Positions 17,984 through 27,757 of a stretch of DNA of 64,000 nucleotides are shown piece after piece. Made by a program: the position numbers and the translations under genes. Position 1 is the stretch's first letter. The number at the start of each line of letters is the position of its first letter. Below the pieces are notes generated by a model, which was not told the DNA's origin, did not search any database, and saw only the letters and a program-made list of their open reading frames with translations. Source of the stretch: Leptospira sp. GIMC2001 (lineage in GTDB: Bacteria; Spirochaetota; Leptospiria; Leptospirales; Leptospiraceae); assembly GCF_028462125.1 (NCBI RefSeq), contig NZ_CP115468.1, positions 2,969,559 through 3,033,558 on the forward strand, written 5' to 3'.

Positions 17984-20812
17984 TTAATGTTCGATGCTTG
18001 AGTATCTTCCGATTTCAAGAACTGTGTAGGAAGTTTCCTGAGAACCAAAAATCAGAATGGCTGTGTCACCGACTGATTTACCAAGCAGAGTTTTGGCAAG
18101 AGGAGCTTGGTAAGAAATGATATTCTTACTAGTATCCGCATCCCAAGTTCCAAGAATCGAGTAACTGAGAATCTCTCCAGTTGCTTGGTTCTTGAGTTTT
18201 GCTGTACATCCAATTCCAATCTTTTCTGTCTTGATGTTCTGAGTGTAATCTTCAAGAACTAAGGCATTCTTAAGATCGGAATCCAATTTCTTGATAGCTG
18301 CTTGAATCTGAGTTTGTTTCTCCATAGCCGCTTTGTATTCCGCGTTCTCACGAAGGTCACCCTTCTCTTGAGCTTCACCAATATCTCTGGAGTTCTCAGC
18401 CATCTCAACATTGATCATTTGCTCAAGTTCGGATTTCTTCTTATTGAAAGCCTTTCTTGTAACAAGGAAGCTGTTGGTTGGGATTTTTGCTAAGATATCA
18501 TCTTCGTCATCGTCTTCGCTTACATTGCCTTCATCCCATTCCAAATTCGGTTTGAGTTCAGAGATCAGGGATAGAAGTTTTTCTTTCTCGGAGTCAGTGA
18601 TGTACGATACTTCTTTGTAAAGTGCGTAGAGCTTACGAGCATATTCATCATCTCCGGATGCAATTGCTTCCTTCAATACATCTTGCGGCTCGCCTTTATC
18701 AACGAGGATTCCATGAGCTTGATTCTTGAGTTTATTGCCTTTCGGTTCAATCTTACCCAGTGGCTTGAGGATACGAAGTGTTCGCAAAACCAAATCATTC
18801 TGATCAAACTTCAAGTAATCATAAGATCCAGGTGAGTTCAGAATCGCTTTCATCATCCATATAAAAACTTCAGGGAAATTCTTAGCTTTCTTGCAGATGG
18901 TTTCTAGAAAAAGATTCAGTTCTGAGATTTTGCCATCTTCATGAAGAAGTGTCCAAACATGTTTGGTAACTTTTGGTGGAACTTCGAAAAGGATTTCAAA
19001 GAAAATATCAACATATTTCGGATGATATTGTTTTATTAAATCAACTAAACCTTTCTTGATTTCTAACTGGGAAATCGATGCGGACAATTGAATGCATTCT
19101 TCCTTTGTCAATCCAGCTATAATATCACTGATCTCAGCTGGTGAAATTTTACGAACAACTTCCAATGGAGGGATCGCATCAGGATTGCTAGCTTTTTCTT
19201 TGGCAAAAGGTTTCGTAAAAGCGTCATCCAATTGATCCAAATAAAGATAAGCGATAATCTTACGATTCGTATCTTTAGATAGTTCTTCTTGGTTGTATTT
19301 ACCATTGAAATGATCCGCAGCTTGAACCGATTCGGTTTGGTCTTTGACTGCTTGCAGAGCGATATCCAATCTTTTGAATGGATCTTGGGTCGCTTCAAAT
19401 TTCGCAATCAAACCATCTGAATGCGTGATCTTTTGTTCATGATAGACCAACTCATCCTTTTTCTTGGGATTCATTCCAATATTCGGATCTTGCTTTAACG
19501 CTTGCTTTACTTTCTGCCACCATTTAGACCATTCATCCGCTTTCAAAAACTCACCAACCATCTCAACTTTGAGATCGCCAGTGGTCATAGCGTTGTCATG
19601 TGACTTGACCATCCAAGAAATAAAATTCACAAGATCATTCTCAAACAAATCCATAATCTGGTCTTTATTTTCATAATAAGTAACCCAGATATGATCTTTC
19701 TTGAGAGGCTTTAGTGATGTGATAGCCATTTGGATAGAAAGCTTATGATTCTTCTTGTCTTTGAAATCAACAAAGATAGAGTCACCATTCTCGGAGATGG
19801 ATACAATTTTACCCACACCCCAATTTCTATGCATTACATAGTTGCCTGTATCAAAAACGATATTTCTTTCAAAGTTTGTGATACAAACTTTTACAGGCTT
19901 ACGGTTATTGCCAAGATCAGAAATTTTGAGAAAATGCTCTAACAATGAATGTTCGGCATATTTCTTACGATAGACTCGAATCAATTCAGTTCTTGCTTTC
20001 TGTGCAGCAGGCTCGTGATCTAATATTTTCTTGAGAAATAGAATGACCTTGTCCCAATCTTCTAAACTTTTGTAAGGCTCAAGGATCGGATAAAGTAGAG
20101 TAACCAATCTTTGCTTTTCTCTATGAGCAAGAAATTGTCTTTCTATCTTTTCAATAAATGCTATATCTTCGTAATTGTTCGTTACGATGATTGGCCAGAT
20201 CTCATCGAGTGCTGTAAAACTCTTGGTCTTTGCAAATTCTTCGACGGCTTTCTTAAGATATCCAATCGCTTCCTCTTTGCTCTCTTCGAGAATCGAAAGT
20301 CCATATTTCTTTTGGATCTCTGGATTCTTACGATCAAGTTTAGCGAGTTTTTCTAAAACTGGTTTGAGTTCTTTGTTCTTCTTAAGTTTTTCCAAAGCTT
20401 CTGCTTTGTAACGAAGCGCAATTTTATTATTAGGATCGTATTTGAATATATTGTCTGTAATGTATTCTATGATTACCCATTTGCCATGGCTACGGAATTG
20501 TTCCAAAAGATTCTTAAGCTGAGGAGTTTCTTGTACCGCATTCGAGTCTGTAATCAGAGAGATGATCATGAGAAGGTACTTCGCAGAAATACTTTCAGGG
20601 TGTTCTGTGAGATGCTCTTCTATTTTTACTTTGGCATCATCGAGTTTCTTGTCAGCTTGATAGGATTCTAGTATGTCGTCATAGATTTTGAACTTAGAAG
20701 CTGGAATAGAGCTTGCGTCCATCCGAATGTATATTTCTTCATTGAATAAGGAAGTAAGCTTATCAGCTTCCGTGGCTGGTTTAGCGTTTTCCATAGTAGT
20801 AGCATCAGACAT
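17984..20812 (-). CDS. greA: Transcription elongation factor GreA fused to a long helical N-terminal region
   Basis: 942 residues. The last 160 are a complete GreA: an N-terminal coiled coil (SELEQMINVEMAENSRDIG, GDLRENAEYKAAMEKQ) with the Asp/Glu tip that helps polymerase cleave backtracked RNA, then the FKBP-like C-terminal domain (GKSVGDTAILIFGSQETSYTV). Normal GreA is about 160 residues. The first 750 residues are alpha-helical and TPR-like (residues 40-330), and include a basic small domain at about 310-370 (GVGKIVSISENGDSIFVDF) that resembles a CarD/KOW-type RNA-polymerase-binding fold. Similar giant GreA proteins are known in spirochetes. Alone between two terminators. SD GGGAG 9 nt upstream of ATG. 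Confidence 0.9.
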   Translation of the reverse strand: MSDATTMENAKPATEADKLTSLFNEEIYIRMDASSIPASKFKIYDDILESYQADKKLDDAKVKIEEHLTEHPESISAKYLLMIISLITDSNAVQETPQLKNLLEQFRSHGKWVIIEYITDNIFKYDPNNKIALRYKAEALEKLKKNKELKPVLEKLAKLDRKNPEIQKKYGLSILEESKEEAIGYLKKAVEEFAKTKSFTALDEIWPIIVTNNYEDIAFIEKIERQFLAHREKQRLVTLLYPILEPYKSLEDWDKVILFLKKILDHEPAAQKARTELIRVYRKKYAEHSLLEHFLKISDLGNNRKPVKVCITNFERNIVFDTGNYVMHRNWGVGKIVSISENGDSIFVDFKDKKNHKLSIQMAITSLKPLKKDHIWVTYYENKDQIMDLFENDLVNFISWMVKSHDNAMTTGDLKVEMVGEFLKADEWSKWWQKVKQALKQDPNIGMNPKKKDELVYHEQKITHSDGLIAKFEATQDPFKRLDIALQAVKDQTESVQAADHFNGKYNQEELSKDTNRKIIAYLYLDQLDDAFTKPFAKEKASNPDAIPPLEVVRKISPAEISDIIAGLTKEECIQLSASISQLEIKKGLVDLIKQYHPKYVDIFFEILFEVPPKVTKHVWTLLHEDGKISELNLFLETICKKAKNFPEVFIWMMKAILNSPGSYDYLKFDQNDLVLRTLRILKPLGKIEPKGNKLKNQAHGILVDKGEPQDVLKEAIASGDDEYARKLYALYKEVSYITDSEKEKLLSLISELKPNLEWDEGNVSEDDDEDDILAKIPTNSFLVTRKAFNKKKSELEQMINVEMAENSRDIGEAQEKGDLRENAEYKAAMEKQTQIQAAIKKLDSDLKNALVLEDYTQNIKTEKIGIGCTAKLKNQATGEILSYSILGTWDADTSKNIISYQAPLAKTLLGKSVGDTAILIFGSQETSYTVLEIGRYSSIEH

Positions 20813-20831
20813 TTAGTCAGTCTCCCATAAA

Positions 20832-20850
20832 ATCTCGCAATTTCCGAGAT
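20832..20850 (-). promoter_or_regulatory. Small hairpin in the greA-fusion leader
   Basis: ATCTCG and CGAGAT (6-bp stem, 7-nt loop) lie 20 bp before the ATG, just ahead of the SD, and are followed on the minus strand by TTTTA. It could affect translation or attenuation; it may also be chance. Confidence 0.3.
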
Positions 20851-20954
20851 AAAGTTTTAGTGATTTTGTTCTAAGAAGGCCAAGGAACTAAAAGGCGTGC
20901 CTAAATATTAGCTCTTCTTCCTATAGAAAATCATCTGTTCGATTTGTAAAGCAC

Positions 20955-20983
20955 AAAAAACCCCCGCGAATTGCAGGGGTTTA
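20955..20983 (-). terminator. Intrinsic terminator of the flaA2-flaA1 operon
   Basis: On the minus strand AAACCCC-TGCAATTCGCG-GGGGTTT makes a GC-rich stem followed by TTTTTT. It lies about 55 bp past the flaA1 stop, separating the flagellar sheath operon from the greA fusion. Confidence 0.92.
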
Positions 20984-21036
20984 GATGAGTTTCCGGGGGG
21001 GAAGTCCCGGAATTCTAGGATAGGAAACTAGGGAAA

Positions 21037-22038
21037 TTAATTTCCGCCAGTCGCTCCTGGATTTCCTTGGTTGCCACCGCCACATTCACGAACTTTCGAT
21101 CCTGTATTGAGTGCGCCGGATTTCTCCAACATTTTCTCAAGTTTCAACTTGTTGTTACAATCTTCTTGATCGAAATCGAGAGTTGCACCGTCGAAGTGAA
21201 CTTCGAAAGTATCTGATAGAACTCTAAGTTCATCAAAGAACAAATATACGAGTTCTTGAGAAGTTGTAGGATTCGAACGGATCTTAAACTGCTTGAAAAC
21301 AAGAGTTTTGATCTGCGGAAAAGAATCCACATCTTGCGGAACATTGGAAGGAATATTGGTTGTAAGTGGTCTCCATCCAATAAAGTCCAACGATCCAAAA
21401 CTCAAGATATGAGTATCACCTTTCCAATCTTCGAACCAACCTTCCAATGTGTATTCATTGCCTCGACCACATACCCATACAGATACTGCTTTGGAAGAAC
21501 CAGGCAACTCAACACCGTAGAGTTTTTGTTGCTGTCTTTCGTTGTTCATATCGAGGTATGGCTTTGAACGCACAACTTCATATTCTTTGGATCTTGGCGG
21601 ACGAACTGTAACAACATTGTATCCTGGAAACATGAATTGGAATTTGACTCCCAAAACTTTCGCAGTTGATGCATCGATACTCTTAACATCACCTGGCTTA
21701 CCTGCTACCAATTTCACTTCACGAATAACTTGAGGTGCTTTCTTCGGATCATTGAGGACAGGTTGGTACGGATTGTTCTCATCATACTTCATGTCACCAT
21801 TGCCATCTGCGTTCTCACCATCTTTGTCAGTGAAAACTTGCCAGCCGTACGGTGCATCAGCCGCTGGATTATCCCAGCTTTCGATTGTGATCGCGCGCAA
21901 TTCTAAAGAAGCAATATCGTTACCAGTTGATGTCTTGACTCCTCGAGAAATCTTATAATTTGCCGAAGCAAAACCAACTAAGCATATGGTTCCAATGGTA
22001 ACATAGGAAAGGAGATTTAGTTTTGTGTTCTCTTTCAT
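21037..22038 (-). CDS. flaA1: Flagellar filament sheath protein FlaA1
   Basis: FlaA proteins coat the periplasmic flagellar filaments of spirochetes and affect their coiling. This 333-residue protein has a signal peptide ([16 protein letters not shown]) and the FlaA family layout: [18 protein letters not shown], the [21 protein letters not shown] segment, [14 protein letters not shown], and [15 protein letters not shown]. The larger of the pair corresponds to FlaA1. AAGAGG sits 6 nt before ATG 22038, which decides the start over ATG 22044 and the upstream in-frame extension. The stop codon of flaA2 lies within this SD. The Gly/Asn-rich C-terminus ([14 protein letters not shown]) is unusual low-complexity sequence. 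Confidence 0.92.
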   Translation of the reverse strand: MKENTKLNLLSYVTIGTICLVGFASANYKISRGVKTSTGNDIASLELRAITIESWDNPAADAPYGWQVFTDKDGENADGNGDMKYDENNPYQPVLNDPKKAPQVIREVKLVAGKPGDVKSIDASTAKVLGVKFQFMFPGYNVVTVRPPRSKEYEVVRSKPYLDMNNERQQQKLYGVELPGSSKAVSVWVCGRGNEYTLEGWFEDWKGDTHILSFGSLDFIGWRPLTTNIPSNVPQDVDSFPQIKTLVFKQFKIRSNPTTSQELVYLFFDELRVLSDTFEVHFDGATLDFDQEDCNNKLKLEKMLEKSGALNTGSKVRECGGGNQGNPGATGGN

Positions 22039-22048
22039 CGTCATCCTC

Positions 22049-22786
22049 TTACCAGTTGTCCTTGATTTCCGATCCAGGGTATTTGGCTTCGCTACGATCT
22101 GTTCTGATCTCAAGATCATCTACATAGAAGTAGAAATCTCCACCAACTTCATGAACATCGGATGTTACAAATAATGATACGAAATGTAGGTTTTTGTCAA
22201 GAAGAGCAAATCTTGTACTTTGAGGAATGAATCCTGGAATCGTAGCAGTCATTTTTCTCCATCCAAAGAAGTCTACTTTACCCAATCGAACATTGTGTGT
22301 GCGATCTTTGTAGTCTCTGAATTTTGCAAAAAGTGTATGACGATACTTTCGGCCAAGAACCCATACCGAGACCTGTCTTGCTTTACCTTTGATAATGTAT
22401 TCGTGAGGAGGAGAGAGTTCTACTCTATCAAATCCTCTTACATTAAAGTAAGTTTTGACACCTAGAAAATGATTCTGATCGATCTTGTCTCCACCGTTTT
22501 CTGGAACTGTGTTGTCATCAAACACGTCTTTGATGAGACCACGTTGAACCATCTTCAGTGTTTTCGTTTCGCCGAGTGGAGTTGTTGATTTAACTCTCCA
22601 GTCTTCAGACTCTTCGAAATCGTCCAAAATAATTCTCTTTAATGGACCCTCATCCTGGTTATTTGCGCCAGATGCTGGTTGCGGAGCTGGACCGCCTTCT
22701 GCTTGTGCAAGTAATACATTACTAGCCAATACAAACGACAGAACAACGATAATTGATGTAATCTTCCCCATGAGACTATCTCCCAT
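22049..22786 (-). CDS. flaA2: Flagellar filament sheath protein FlaA2
   Basis: A 245-residue FlaA-family sheath protein (240 from the inner start). The signal peptide is [21 protein letters not shown]. Family landmarks shared with FlaA1 are [37 protein letters not shown] and [13 protein letters not shown]. The order flaA2 then flaA1 agrees with Leptospira, where loss of flaA2 removes both proteins. ATG 22786 follows the PUR gene stop directly (TAGATG, AGGA 9 nt before); ATG 22771 has GGGAG 8 nt before and gives a more standard signal. Both remain possible. Confidence 0.92.
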   Translation of the reverse strand: MGDSLMGKITSIIVVLSFVLASNVLLAQAEGGPAPQPASGANNQDEGPLKRIILDDFEESEDWRVKSTTPLGETKTLKMVQRGLIKDVFDDNTVPENGGDKIDQNHFLGVKTYFNVRGFDRVELSPPHEYIIKGKARQVSVWVLGRKYRHTLFAKFRDYKDRTHNVRLGKVDFFGWRKMTATIPGFIPQSTRFALLDKNLHFVSLFVTSDVHEVGGDFYFYVDDLEIRTDRSEAKYPGSEIKDNW

Positions 22787-23011
22787 CTATGTATTTCCTG
22801 AATCGCTTTCACTTGCGATTCTCTGTTTATAATCGCTCAGGATACCGACCATAAGATCAATTCCCTCAGCAGGCAGAAAGACCGAAGACTTTTTGCTATT
22901 TGACCATTCTGAGATTTTTATATAAAATCCATTCTGGTTTTTTTTTAAGTCTACCAAAAACGTTTTATTATGGGTAACGATTTTTTCCGTTTGGATCTCA
23001 GGATCTACCAT
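22787..23011 (-). CDS. PUR-domain nucleic-acid-binding protein (BpuR-like)
   Basis: 74 residues with one PUR repeat: a beta-sheet followed by a helix. The pattern EIQTEKIVTHNKTFLVDLKK, then GFYIKISEWSN, SVFLPAEGIDLMVGILSDYK, closely matches the Borrelia BpuR/Bacteroidetes PUR family (DUF3276). These proteins bind single-stranded DNA and RNA and can act as transcriptional or translational regulators. The stop touches the flaA2 start (TAGATG), so the genes are one operon. A role in tuning sheath-protein expression is inference. The SD is weak and no other start is nearby. Confidence 0.72.
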   Translation of the reverse strand: MVDPEIQTEKIVTHNKTFLVDLKKNQNGFYIKISEWSNSKKSSVFLPAEGIDLMVGILSDYKQRIASESDSGNT

Positions 23012-23133
23012 AAATAAAACACTCTTCTCCCTGCTTACTAGTAAATATCGGAGAAAACTCAGGGAAAATTAGGTAAATTGAAAAAATAAAATCCTGTTGC
23101 CTTTTTTATCCCTATTCGCACAATCTGCGATTG

Positions 23134-24021
23134 ATGCAAATCCCTTCGAAAGTGATTATCAAGATAGTTTCGCTCTATTCTGGCTTTGGATTTGTTTGGA
23201 TTCTCATTTCGGACTATTTAGTAGACATAATGTTTCCTAGAAGTTCAGAACTTTACTACAATATCCAGAATTCAAAAGGTATTTTGTTTGTTGTATTGTC
23301 GGGAGCAGTAATTTTTTTCCTACTTTCTAGAGAAAAAAAAAGCCAATCACAACTTCATGAAAGCATCAAAGACTTTGAGTCGTCGATTCAGACAACAATT
23401 CAAGAAAAATCCATACTAGTCGCCGAAATCCATCACCGAGTCAAAAATAATCTCGCTATCATTTGTTCATTTCTGGAATTGCAGAAAGAATATATTTCCA
23501 ATGATGCATCCGATCCTGGGCTTCGCGCCTTTCATAAGAGTATCAATCGTATTAAAACCATGTCGATTATGCATGAAATTTTGTACGAAAATCCAGGATC
23601 CATGCAAGTAAAGTTTGGAAAATTCTTGTCTGGTTACTGGAGTTATATTCAAAGAGCAAGTAGCATTTATCTGAATCGATTGAGTGGCCAAGTTGATTTC
23701 AAATCGGATAGCCTTTCTGAGAGTTTGGATTTTGGACTCGGTGTAAACTTGGGAATCATAACAAACGAACTAGTTCTCCAAAGTCTGGAAAATTCTTTCT
23801 CCAAAACAGATCCAAAGGCAGTAATTTCCATTTCGCTTTTCAAGAAAGACGGTCAGTTCTGCTACGAGTTTCAAGATAATGGCTCCAATAGGCAACCGAC
23901 GGATTGGAAAGAAGGACTGGGAATGAAAATTCTGGAATCCATCGCAGTCCAGATCAAAGGAAAATTCTCACTCAATGACACGGAAGGATTGCATTTTTCC
24001 CTTCAATTTCCAGAAAATTAG
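23134..24021 (+). CDS. Membrane sensor histidine kinase, HisKA_2/HWE-like
   Basis: 295 residues. Two N-terminal membrane segments (VSLYSGFGFVWILISDYLVDI and ILFVVLSGAVIFFLL) flank a short periplasmic loop, so the input domain is minimal. The phosphoacceptor box LVAEIHHRVKNNLAIICSFL near residue 108 is the HisKA_2 type, as in LuxR-linked and cyanobacterial kinases. The ATPase part has the N box (TNELVLQSLENSF) and a G box (DNGSNRQPTDWKEGLGMKIL). TTG 23131 directly precedes ATG 23134; no SD is visible. Its partner is not adjacent. It runs divergently from the PUR gene. Confidence 0.85.
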   Translation: MQIPSKVIIKIVSLYSGFGFVWILISDYLVDIMFPRSSELYYNIQNSKGILFVVLSGAVIFFLLSREKKSQSQLHESIKDFESSIQTTIQEKSILVAEIHHRVKNNLAIICSFLELQKEYISNDASDPGLRAFHKSINRIKTMSIMHEILYENPGSMQVKFGKFLSGYWSYIQRASSIYLNRLSGQVDFKSDSLSESLDFGLGVNLGIITNELVLQSLENSFSKTDPKAVISISLFKKDGQFCYEFQDNGSNRQPTDWKEGLGMKILESIAVQIKGKFSLNDTEGLHFSLQFPEN

Positions 24022-24074
24022 AATTCTATTGCCAGATCGAACCCGATTTTCCTCTAACCTCTTAAAACCATGAA

Positions 24075-24101
24075 TTAGCACTCTAGTCCTGTAAGTGCTT
24101 G
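24075..24101 (+). promoter_or_regulatory. CIRCE operator, upstream copy (HrcA site)
   Basis: TTAGCACTC, nine bases, then AAGTGCTTG. The left half is a perfect CIRCE half-site and the right half matches the consensus GAGTGCTAA at 7 of 9. It overlaps the predicted -35 box of the groESL promoter. Confidence 0.7.
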
Positions 24102-24127
24102 ACCAAAAGGGCTCGTTTTTTTACATT
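24099..24127 (+). promoter_or_regulatory. groESL promoter, sigma-70 type
   Basis: TTGACC (24099-24104), a 17-bp spacer and TACATT (24122-24127). Transcription should begin near 24134, between the two CIRCE copies and about 70 bp before groES. Confidence 0.65.
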
Positions 24128-24137
24128 GTCATTTAGA

Positions 24138-24164
24138 TTAGCACTCATTCTTTTTTAGTGCTAG
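24138..24164 (+). promoter_or_regulatory. CIRCE operator, downstream copy (HrcA site)
   Basis: TTAGCACTC, nine bases, TAGTGCTAG: the left half is perfect, the right half 7 of 9. It lies at or just after the predicted start site, the usual CIRCE position, so HrcA is expected to repress groESL. Confidence 0.85.
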
Positions 24165-24205
24165 CCATTCATTATAGCAAAAATTCAAAAAGGAGTTACA
24201 CAAAA

Positions 24206-24490
24206 ATGAATATTAAACCACTCGCTGACAGAGTTGTCGTTGAACCTAAGGTTGATACAGAAGAAAAAATCGGAAGCATCTATGTTCCCGATACAGCAAA
24301 AGAAAAACCACAAGAGGGTAAAGTAATCGCAATCGGAAGCGGACGCTACGAAGACGGGAAACTTGTTCCTCTTGAAGTAAAAGTCGGAGATTCCATTCTT
24401 TATGGAAAATATTCCGGCACAGAAATCAAACAATCAGGTAAAGAATACTTGATCATCCGTGAAAGCGACATTCTCGCAATCGTGTCTTAA
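24206..24490 (+). CDS. groES: Co-chaperonin GroES
   Basis: 94 residues forming the lid of the GroEL folding chamber. It begins [14 protein letters not shown], includes the mobile loop ([20 protein letters not shown]) and ends [12 protein letters not shown] 24206 has AGGAG 10 nt upstream, which fixes the start; an in-frame extension to 24158 runs back through the CIRCE site and is not used. It is followed by groEL 24 bp on and regulated by the upstream CIRCE elements. Confidence 0.98.
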   Translation: MNIKPLADRVVVEPKVDTEEKIGSIYVPDTAKEKPQEGKVIAIGSGRYEDGKLVPLEVKVGDSILYGKYSGTEIKQSGKEYLIIRESDILAIVS

Positions 24491-26167
<1,677 letters not shown>

Positions 26168-26201
26168 TTCGAAAGAATAACATTTTGTCTGTATTTACCA
26201 G

Positions 26202-26231
26202 AGGGTCACGATTTTTCGTGGCCCTTTTTTA
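26202..26231 (+). terminator. Intrinsic terminator of groESL
   Basis: AGGGTCACGA, a short T-rich loop, TCGTGGCCCT, then TTTTTT. It lies 35 bp after the groEL stop. Confidence 0.93.
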
Positions 26232-26263
26232 TTGATGGCTACATGCCTACCTTCGTTCCGCAC

Positions 26264-26368
26264 GACACAATAAACTTCGGAAAAGATTCACCACCACAGC
26301 ACCCTTTCCTACGGAAAGAAATGCTGGGCAGGCATAGATCACGATGGAGAGCTCAAAGCACGCAGAGG
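26264..26368. repeat. Dispersed repeat, 'ACGGAAAG' unit copy A
   Basis: About 105 bp beginning GACACAATAAACTTCGG and holding the small hairpin CTTTCC-TAC-GGAAAG. Near-identical sequence recurs at 29553-29658 and, shorter, at 31449-31530. It shows no coding potential. Confidence 0.8.
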
Positions 26369-26539
26369 AAAGTAGAAATACATAAAACTTAATTTATTAA
26401 GATCCTAAATAAATGTAACCCGAATCGGCCCTCCTCCAACACAGCCAGCATTCAATTTGTACACCAAACTCCGTGAGCTTTGTGTCTCTGTGTGAAAACT
26501 CTTTATCTTTTTCTATATTCCTAAATCTTTTCGCCTGAA

Positions 26540-26690
26540 CTAGAATTCCGATTTCTATTGCCATCCTCCGTGACCTCCGTGTGCTCTTAGCGAACTTTGT
26601 GGTAAAACTCTTCGTACCTAACTTCGTTCCGACCGGTGGCCAGTTTGGTACGCCAAAGCCGTAACGAAGGCAGGCACTTCGCGCGAGACA
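26540..26690. repeat. Composite hairpin repeat with 'CTTTGTGGTAAAA' and cruciform units
   Basis: CTTAGCGAACTTTGTGGTAAA is followed by a cruciform unit: ACTTCGTTCC, inner hairpin CAGTTTGG/CGCCAAAGCC, GTAACGAAGGCAGGCA. It is the same order of parts as at 27300-27354 plus 28619-28690. The 393-base minus-strand frame crossing it is repeat sequence, not a gene. Confidence 0.8.
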
Positions 26691-26694
26691 CAAT

Positions 26695-26890
26695 AGACTT
26701 AGGAAAAGATTTACCACAGAGTCCACAGAGAAGAGCACAAAGCAAACAAAGGGAAGAGTTTCAATAGTTAAAAAAAATTTACTATTCACTTTAGATTAGC
26801 GATATCCAATTAAATACTTCAACATCCGAATCGAACAGAATCCTTCGTGGTCTTTGCGTGAACTTAGCGAACTTTGTGGTAAAATTCTTG
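26695..26890. repeat. Direct repeat, unit 1 (about 195 bp)
   Basis: Begins with AGATTTACCACAGAG-type sequence, runs through GAGTTTCAATAGTTAAAAAA and ends CTTAGCGAACTTTGTGGTAA. It is repeated with about 90% identity by eye in the next unit some 220 bp on. Confidence 0.8.
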
Positions 26891-26914
26891 CTATTCTTTT
26901 TCCACACAGAGGCA

Positions 26915-27110
26915 CTCTCGGAAAAGCAAAGATTTACCGCAAAGGTCACAATGAAGAACACGGAGCACACAAAGTGAAGAGTTTCAATAGTTAAAAAAAA
27001 TTTACCATTCACTTTAGATAAGCGAAATCCAATTAACTACTTCAACATCCAAATCGAACACAATCCATCGTGGTTTTTGTGTGAACTTAGCGAACTTTGT
27101 GGTAAAATAT
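26915..27110. repeat. Direct repeat, unit 2 (about 195 bp)
   Basis: Second copy of the unit at 26695-26890, with scattered base changes and the same order of parts. The two frames on the minus strand here share the same start residues (KFFLTIETL) only because they are read from the repeat. Confidence 0.8.
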
Positions 27111-27240
27111 TCGGATAACGGACGCTATTCACAGATTGCATAAAATGGGTTTGTAAATTTTACTTGTGATGTGCTGATCATGTGAGACTTTTAATATTTT
27201 TGTGAGACAGGGGACAGCAAGGACAGGGCTTAAGCCCTGT
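27107..27240 (+). repeat. Dispersed element with terminal palindrome, copy 1
   Basis: Starts ATATTCGGATAACGGACGCT and ends with the 18-bp perfect palindrome ACAGGGCTTAAGCCCTGT followed by six T. An inverted copy lies at 40180-40324: the first 27 bases match at 25 positions, and the palindrome is retained. The inner part is less conserved. Confidence 0.7.
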
Positions 27241-27299
27241 TTTTTAAAATTAAAAAATCTTGACCCTAACCACGTAAGGAACTTCCACATCCTTCAGTA

Positions 27300-27354
27300 T
27301 TCTCCTAATCCTTCGTGGTCTTTGCGTGAACTTAGCGAACTTTGTGGTGAAATT
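27300..27354. repeat. Left part of a composite repeat split by the IS3 element
   Basis: CCTTCGTGGTCTTTGCGTGA, CTTAGCGAACTTTGTGGTGAAATT stops exactly at the IS left end. The continuation expected from other copies (CTTCGTGCCTACCTTCG) resumes at the right IS end. Confidence 0.85.
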
Positions 27355-27410
27355 TGGTACTCCCCCAAAAAACTGGACAGAAAAAATGGTTCTTCGCTAA
27401 GGAGAAACAA

Positions 27411-27716
27411 ATGTATCAAGGACCCAAAGACTACCCTCATGAGTTCAAAATCCAATCACTGAAACGGTATTTGGAAAATGGATGTAGGTGTAATTTTACT
27501 GCCAAAGAATTAGGAATACCAGAATCTACCCTTAGAGGTTGGAGAACGAAATATATGGCTGAAGTGAAACAAGAAATTAAGCCCAATAAAAAGGGGAAGA
27601 AAGATTATGAAAGTTTACTTATTGAAAAAGAAAAGAGAATCCAGCAATTAGAAGCTGAGAATTTAATTTTAAAAAAGTCAATAGGCATTTTCACAAGAGA
27701 CCCACAACAAAAATAG
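27411..27716 (+). CDS. IS3-family transposase OrfA (helix-turn-helix subunit)
   Basis: 101 residues that bind the IS ends. An HTH is visible (LKRYLENGCRCNFTAKELG, PESTLRGWRTKY), followed by a coiled coil or leucine-zipper-like part (YESLLIEKEKRIQQLEAENL) near the C-terminus. ATG 27411 has AAGGAG 8 nt upstream, which decides it over the longer in-frame extension into the IS end. The stop is TAG 27714-27716; the slippery site lies about 37 bp before it. Confidence 0.93.
   Translation: MYQGPKDYPHEFKIQSLKRYLENGCRCNFTAKELGIPESTLRGWRTKYMAEVKQEIKPNKKGKKDYESLLIEKEKRIQQLEAENLILKKSIGIFTRDPQQK
27671..27677 (+). promoter_or_regulatory. Programmed -1 frameshift site A AAA AAG in the IS3 element
   Basis: In the orfA frame the bases read A-AAA-AAG, the classic slippery heptamer of IS3 elements. 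The orfB frame (-1) is open from well before this point through to 28588, so a slip yields an OrfAB fusion transposase. Confidence 0.8.
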
Positions 27717-27757
27717 ATAAGTATCAATTCATTAAAGATAACGTATTATATTTTAAA

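Noticed and set aside
26397..27012. Two minus-strand reading frames with similar N-termini (KFFLTIETL)
   Set aside because: They lie wholly inside the direct repeats; the resemblance comes from the repeated DNA and the proteins have no sensible composition or SD.
26695..27110. CRISPR-like array
   Set aside because: Only two long units with near-identical interior sequence; no short repeats with unique spacers and no cas genes.
27202..27462. Plus-strand frame running from the repeat into the IS3 left end
   Set aside because: It crosses the IS boundary and ends inside orfA in another frame; chance reading frame.
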